From positions 1 to 11,268 of the forward strand of contig DNGD01000002.1 of NCBI GenBank assembly GCA_003486725.1: a DNA stretch of 11,268 nucleotides. Direction: 5' to 3'. Position 1 is the stretch's first letter; each line of letters opens with the position of its first letter. The DNA is from Rhodospirillaceae bacterium. Its GTDB lineage: Bacteria > Pseudomonadota > Alphaproteobacteria > UBA9219. Position numbers and translations under genes: made by a program. Shown here piece after piece: positions 8,723 to 11,268 of the stretch. Under the pieces are notes generated by a model that was given only the letters and a program-made list of their open reading frames with translations, did not search any database and was not told where the DNA came from.

Positions 8723-9295
8723 CTACCCCTGATTCGCAACCATATATTCCGGCATGGCTTTGGCCAATCGAGGGCCTCTTACTGGGGGCTCCGACACAAC
8801 CTCAACCCCCATCGCTTTGGAAGCGAGCGACAACACTTGCTGGACCAGATCGACAGGTATACTGCTGATTACCGGCTCAACAAACTCGTGGGCTGAATAA
8901 GAGAAGGAATAATTTACAACCTTTTTGCCCGATTGATGGGAATTTCCGGCACCATTTCCAGCCCCATTCGAGGCGGCCTCTCCGGATTCAACCCAAGATC
9001 CTTTGACTGTGATTCTAAAATCTTCTCCATCCGGATCAGGAGGCATGTGGGGTTTTTGCGAATAGACCGTATGTGCAATCTCTAAACTATAAGGGTCCGT
9101 TGAGTCTTTAAATCCAGAACCGCGATCCCACCGGCGCGTTTTATGGGTTGCATGAACCGTCTTTTTTCCGCTACTCACACGCGTCTGCGCCTTCATTGCC
9201 GCGAGAAAAAAGGCGGTGTTCAACGGCTGTTTGTGCGTTTTACTATAAGCAACTACGATATTTGCCAGCTCATGAAACGGCCCCTTAGTTCTCAT
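8723..9295 (-). CDS. Hypothetical protein, 190 aa, no recognised family
   Basis: I do not recognise this protein. It is an uninterrupted 190-codon frame with an ATG at 9295, GAGGGTGGC directly upstream as a ribosome-binding site, and a terminator-like hairpin right after its stop, which together make it a credible gene. No signal peptide or membrane helix is visible. The N-terminal 35 residues look helical (ELANIVVAYSKTHKQPLNTAFFLAAMKAQ). The middle is polar, with PHMPPDPDGEDFRITVKGSW suggesting a beta-rich stretch. Around residues 107-116 there is a short NGAGNGAGN repeat that is probably a flexible linker. The C-terminal part (SIPVDLVQQVLSLASKAMGV) could be a helix. It is cysteine-free. The 151 bp ahead of it, after the 9447-9487 terminator, must hold its promoter, but I see no clear -35/-10 pair there. 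Confidence 0.75.
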   Translation of the reverse strand: MRTKGPFHELANIVVAYSKTHKQPLNTAFFLAAMKAQTRVSSGKKTVHATHKTRRWDRGSGFKDSTDPYSLEIAHTVYSQKPHMPPDPDGEDFRITVKGSWVESGEAASNGAGNGAGNSHQSGKKVVNYSFSYSAHEFVEPVISSIPVDLVQQVLSLASKAMGVEVVSEPPVRGPRLAKAMPEYMVANQG

Positions 9296-9446
9296 GCCAC
9301 CCTCTGGTTTAAGCGGTCGATTCGCGCTCTTTTAAAAAAAAGTCTACTCATGCCCCTTTTTGTAAAGTCAGACTGTGGCATGGCTAAGGCGGATGCAATC
9401 CATTCCACCAAAAAATAGGCCCACGCTTTCATTTGTTGGTTAACAT

Positions 9447-9487
9447 ACAAAAACCCCATCGCGCATATTCGCAGATGGGGTTTTTGT
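9447..9487 (-). terminator. Strong rho-independent terminator after the 9514-10137 gene
   Basis: The arms at 9447-9460 and 9474-9487 are perfectly complementary over 14 bp. They contain CCCCATC and GATGGGG flanked by A5 and T5, with a 13-nt loop that can add three more pairs. Because the A- and T-runs are symmetrical the signal could work in both directions, but only the minus strand has a gene feeding into it, whose stop lies 26 bp upstream. Confidence 0.92.
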
Positions 9488-9513
9488 TACGAAAAAAAAT
9501 CTAGTGCTGAGAT

Positions 9514-10137
9514 TTATTGTTTTGGAGCCCAGAATCTGAGAAGACGATTCGATGCTTTCTTCGGTTGTGTTGGCACATTTTCTTGCTGTTCGGTTGGCTC
9601 TTTGATGGGTTTTATTACGGCTTCCTTCTTCGATGCCTTAAATTCATTCTTTAAAGATGATTCATGCGCTTCTTTCGATGCCGCAACAGGATCCTTAATA
9701 ACGGAGGCTAAAGCCGCGACAATTGCCTTGTGTTCAGTCCACGGAATTGTCTTTCTTCTATTCTGTCGGGAAGAGTCTAGATCACACGGTATTTGAGTAT
9801 ACCGCGCATCCTTCCGGTTCCGATTGATAATCCCAGTCTCGCTTAACACGATTTTACCTAGTAGACCCCCGACATTGCCATCGCCGAGAATGACCGTAAC
9901 CTCTCTCGCCGTTTTATTATATTCTATATCGACTTTCTTGTCTGGGGTTATCGCTCTAAACCCATCTTTAACAGGCCTTCCTTCTGCCCAAGTTATGTTT
10001 CGTAAAGCCCAAAAAAGCTGTTTGGCCTCATGAGTCCCAGGCGTTAAAAACTTCCAACTTTCGACTTCCGGCAAAACAGCATGGGGGATGGCTGTCCCCA
10101 CTGTGAATTCATGTAAAATATGGATATCTTTACTCAC
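9514..10137 (-). CDS. Hypothetical protein, 207 aa, with charged low-complexity C-terminus
   Basis: I do not recognise this protein. The start is GTG (10137-10135) with AGGAG seven nt upstream, and transcription probably begins at an extended -10 element about 55 bp upstream of the start codon. Residues 1-105 look like a compact domain with alternating strands (ITPDKKVDIEYNKTAREVTVIL, then GDGNVGGLLGKIVL). Residues 106-150 are basic with an asparagine- and arginine-rich patch (NRNRKDARY, RQNRRKTIPW). From about 155 onward the chain is lysine/glutamate/proline/glutamine-rich and likely disordered, ending RLLRFWAPKQ. There is no signal peptide or transmembrane segment, and one cysteine. It has its own promoter and terminator, so it is a single-gene transcription unit. 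The coding sequence is visibly more A/T-rich in places than the nuo genes, which hints at a different history. Confidence 0.78.
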   Translation of the reverse strand: MSKDIHILHEFTVGTAIPHAVLPEVESWKFLTPGTHEAKQLFWALRNITWAEGRPVKDGFRAITPDKKVDIEYNKTAREVTVILGDGNVGGLLGKIVLSETGIINRNRKDARYTQIPCDLDSSRQNRRKTIPWTEHKAIVAALASVIKDPVAASKEAHESSLKNEFKASKKEAVIKPIKEPTEQQENVPTQPKKASNRLLRFWAPKQ

Positions 10138-10188
10138 TGCTGTTCTCCTAAAATCATTCGTTAAATAATCATCCCCGCTAACAAGCGC

Positions 10189-10197
10189 ATTATATCA
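10189..10197 (-). promoter_or_regulatory. Extended -10 promoter for the 9514-10137 gene
   Basis: On the minus strand the sequence reads TGATATAAT (10197-10189), an exact match to the sigma70 extended -10 consensus TGnTATAAT. It lies about 52 bp upstream of the GTG start and 40 bp upstream of the AGGAG ribosome-binding site. No good -35 hexamer stands 16-18 nt further upstream (ATGATT at 17 nt is a weak match), which is usual for extended -10 promoters. Confidence 0.7.
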
Positions 10198-10254
10198 AAA
10201 CAGGCATAAGCAATCATTAAGGAAAGCCCCCGTTTTGGAAATATTTTTTGTTTT

Positions 10255-10280
10255 CAAGGCCTTGGGGGGTACCCCGATCG
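10255..10280. repeat. Cluster of adjacent perfect palindromes in the intergenic region
   Basis: Three palindromes lie side by side: CAAGGCCTTG (10255-10264), GGGGTACCCC (10266-10275) and CGATCG (10275-10280). They sit 35-60 bp downstream of the 10315-10890 stop and about 60 bp upstream of the promoter of the next gene. No T-tract follows on the minus strand, so this is not a standard terminator. An operator or chance clustering are both possible. Confidence 0.4.
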
Positions 10281-10314
10281 ACAAATCCCGACCAGCCGAC
10301 TTAACCAAAAGGGT

Positions 10315-10890
10315 CTAAGCCAACGTTTGCAGTCGTCCGCGCTGAAATACTATATTGCGTAATCGCACGAACAGCGACCAACCAGATCGTGGCTCGCTTG
10401 GTAGATGAACCCTCACGACAACAGAATTGTTTTTGAGAATGCTCGCCGCTTCTTTCGCGATGGTGGCACCCCAAGGCAACGATTGCGGTATAATTTCCTT
10501 GTCCGCGAGAACGAGCATTTTGTCGCCGCAGTTCAACCCATTAAACACCAGTCTATCAACGCTATCTGGACGCTGAAAACGGATCTCTAGTTTTTCGCAG
10601 TAACGACTATTTACTGCGTCCTTCTTCGACATCTTATAGTCGATCGTGATTTTAGAACGCCCATTGGCCGGATACGCTGTGAAAAAATGACAATTATAAG
10701 TGTGCCAGCCCTCATGGGAACCGAGTGAACGTGTTTCATCGTTTAGAACGATGGTTTTGGCATCACTAAATAGGTCGCGAATGGATCGAGCATACGCGCT
10801 GTCATCACGACGAGACAAAAGCACAAGGCCAAGCCCCCTAAGCCGTGCAAGCACAATGTTTGACTGCGTAAGATTGCCTGACTGAACCAT
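10315..10890 (-). CDS. Hypothetical protein, 191 aa, no recognised family
   Basis: I do not recognise this protein. It is an open 191-codon frame starting at ATG 10890 with AGGA about seven nt upstream. Residues 10-30 (SNIVLARLRGLGLVLLSRRDD) are helical and moderately hydrophobic, too short and too charged for a confident membrane span. The centre has alternating strand-like segments (HTYNCHFFTAYPANGRSKITIDYKM, then EKLEIRFQRPDSVDRLVFNGL). Near residues 155-170 there is another hydrophobic strand region (NSVVVRVHLP), and the C-terminus is basic (RLRNIVFQRGRLQTLA). Three cysteines are scattered, with no metal-binding spacing. It is the first gene after tRNA-Asp and its duplicated 3' end, the position where cargo of tRNA-targeting elements usually sits. 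No clear promoter or terminator was found for it. Confidence 0.72.
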   Translation of the reverse strand: MVQSGNLTQSNIVLARLRGLGLVLLSRRDDSAYARSIRDLFSDAKTIVLNDETRSLGSHEGWHTYNCHFFTAYPANGRSKITIDYKMSKKDAVNSRYCEKLEIRFQRPDSVDRLVFNGLNCGDKMLVLADKEIIPQSLPWGATIAKEAASILKNNSVVVRVHLPSEPRSGWSLFVRLRNIVFQRGRLQTLA

Positions 10891-11014
10891 CTTAATTTCC
10901 TGAAATAACGAACAGTGGAAAACGATACATCATGAGCCGCGCTGCTGAAACACGCGCAATGCCACGTTCCGTTCTAAAACAACGAAACCGCCAAGCCAAC
11001 AGTGCTTTATGGTA

Positions 11015-11042
11015 AAAATGGCGCGAGAGACGGGACTTGAAC
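11015..11042 (-). repeat. 28-bp direct repeat: duplicated 3' end of tRNA-Asp (attachment-site candidate)
   Basis: This segment is identical to 11136-11163. On the minus strand it holds the tRNA-Asp sequence from the last T-stem base of the 5' side (nt 53) through the T-loop, the 3' acceptor strand and CCA, plus TTTT. The upstream remainder of a tRNA is absent here, so it is a fragment and not a second gene. T-loop-to-3'-end identity blocks are the usual crossover segments of tyrosine-recombinase elements. The two copies are only 121 bp apart, so any element between them is gone or was tiny. Confidence 0.85.
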
Positions 11043-11047
11043 TGATT

Positions 11048-11082
11048 AACGTTTCTTGGCGAGGCACGAGCCTAGAAACGTT
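11048..11082. repeat. Long inverted repeat (13-bp arms) between tRNA-Asp and its duplicated end
   Basis: AACGTTTCTTGGC (11048-11060) pairs with GCCTAGAAACGTT (11070-11082), 12 of 13 positions, with a 9-nt loop. On the plus strand it is followed by two further T (TTTT in all), and on the minus strand by AATCAG. It may end transcription of the tRNAs or process their 3' trailer, but the absence of a T-tract on the minus strand makes a classical terminator unlikely. Confidence 0.7.
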
Positions 11083-11084
11083 TT

Positions 11085-11108
11085 CATCCCTGCGAAGGCG
11101 GGGACCCA
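11085..11108. repeat. REP-like palindromic repeat unit
   Basis: TCCCTGC (11087-11093) and GCGGGGA (11098-11104) pair over seven positions, including one T:G, around a GAAG loop, with the flank GACCCA. This resembles from memory the widely dispersed intergenic palindrome of the type CATCCCCGCGAAGGCGGGGA seen in many alphaproteobacterial genomes. Only one unit is in the window, so membership of a genome-wide family is inferred. Confidence 0.55.
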
Positions 11109-11139
11109 TACGGTATAATCTGTCTCAATGTTTTGAAAA

Positions 11140-11216
11140 TGGCGCGAGAGACGGGACTTGAACCCGCGACCTTCGGCGTGACAGGCCGACGTACTAACCA
11201 ACTGTACTACGCCCCC
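11140..11216 (-). tRNA. tRNA-Asp(GTC), CCA encoded
   Basis: The 77-nt cloverleaf has a D-stem GTAC/GTAC with loop AGTTGGTTA, anticodon stem TCGGC/GCCGA with loop CTGTCAC (anticodon GTC at 11182-11180), variable AGGTC, T-stem GCGGG/CCCGT with loop TTCAAGT, discriminator G73 and encoded CCA. G34, U35, C36, C38 and G73 fit aspartate identity. The acceptor stem is odd: GGGGGCG against CTCTCGC gives mismatches at 2:71 and 6:67. A fully paired alternative uses GCGGGGG (11218-11212), but this leaves four nt instead of two before the D-stem. It probably forms one transcript with the tRNA upstream, 27 nt away. Confidence 0.93.
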
Positions 11217-11243
11217 GCTGAAATACTTATTTTCAAAGAGATA

Positions 11244-11268
11244 TGGGCGATACTGGGTTCGAACCAGT
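11244..11268 (-). tRNA. Partial tRNA, probably tRNA-Val (3' T-arm and acceptor only)
   Basis: Reading on the minus strand from the window edge: T-stem ACTGG, loop TTCGAAC, T-stem CCAGT, acceptor strand ATCGCCC and discriminator A. This is an intact 3' third of a tRNA. The implied 5' acceptor GGGCGAT and the A73 discriminator fit tRNA-Val, which often neighbours tRNA-Asp in alphaproteobacteria, but the anticodon is outside the window. The next bases are TAT, so CCA is not encoded, unlike in the adjacent tRNA-Asp. Confidence 0.8.

Noticed and set aside
8573..8896. Plus-strand open frame of 107 codons spanning the nuoA start region
   Set aside because: It crosses the two hairpin/T-tract modules and the antisense of the 190-aa gene, and has a low-complexity composition and no ribosome-binding site.
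9376..9407. Imperfect inverted repeat TGGCATGG/CCATTCCA upstream of the 190-aa gene
   Set aside because: The arms are only 7 of 8 matched with a 16-nt loop and no positional link to a promoter element, so it is indistinguishable from chance.
9514..10890. Idea that the two neighbouring orphan genes form a toxin-antitoxin or defence pair
   Set aside because: They are about 190-207 codons each, separated by 177 bp with an internal promoter, and show no nuclease, kinase, DNA-binding or other toxin motif. Nothing in the sequence supports it.
11114..11119. TATAAT on the plus strand between the tRNA-Asp copies
   Set aside because: There is no acceptable -35 element at 16-18 bp, and it would only transcribe the tRNA antisense strand. 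A chance match is more likely.
8597..11220. Search for CRISPR repeats, insertion-sequence ends or an integrase in the non-nuo part
   Set aside because: There are no spaced repeats and no transposase or recombinase frames. The only direct repeat of note is the 28-bp tRNA-Asp end.

Overview
The window is one strand-coherent stretch: every gene I can support reads on the minus strand, so the biological order runs from high to low coordinates. The organism is most likely an alphaproteobacterium. The evidence is the nuoA-B-C-D-E-F-G-H-I-J order with separate nuoC and nuoD, a NuoG of 687 residues (mitochondrial/alphaproteobacterial length rather than the roughly 900 residues of enterobacteria), mitochondrial-like signature blocks in NuoD, NuoF and NuoH, and a tRNA-Asp next to a probable tRNA-Val. 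I cannot place it to order or genus from sequence alone.

Layout in reading direction. (1) 11268-11140: the 3' part of a probable tRNA-Val, cut by the window edge, then a complete tRNA-Asp(GTC). (2) 11139-11015: a 125-bp tail holding a REP-like hairpin, a 13-bp-arm hairpin and a second copy of the last 24 nt of tRNA-Asp plus 4 nt, which looks like an attachment-site duplication or its remnant. (3) 10890-8723: three orphan genes of about 190-207 codons (10315-10890, 9514-10137, 8723-9295). Each has its own ribosome-binding site and they are separated by 177 and 218 bp, so they are independent units rather than an operon. The middle one has an extended -10 promoter and a near-perfect terminator. 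I recognise none of the three families. (4) 8719-8597: a terminator-like hairpin followed by a second hairpin plus T-tract that ends one base before the nuoA start codon. (5) 8595-1: the respiratory complex I operon nuoABCDEFGHI and the first 153 codons of nuoJ. The operon is packed: eight of nine junctions overlap by 4-10 nt and nuoG/nuoH are 1 nt apart.

Functionally, nuoEFG encode the NADH-oxidising module (FMN, 2Fe-2S and 4Fe-4S centres). NuoB, C, D and I form the connecting arm that carries electrons to quinone. NuoA, H and J belong to the membrane arm; the proton-pumping genes nuoK-N presumably continue beyond position 1. All the expected cofactor ligands are present.

The nuo genes are ordinary core genes. 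The less ordinary part is 8597-11220: the tRNA-Asp 3'-end duplication, a tRNA-Asp whose acceptor stem does not pair cleanly in standard numbering, the three unrecognised genes, and the stacked hairpins in front of nuoA. I see no CRISPR array, transposase, integrase or recognisable defence system, and I do not claim a new system. The best lead is the idea that the region between tRNA-Asp and nuoA is a hotspot for gene acquisition.
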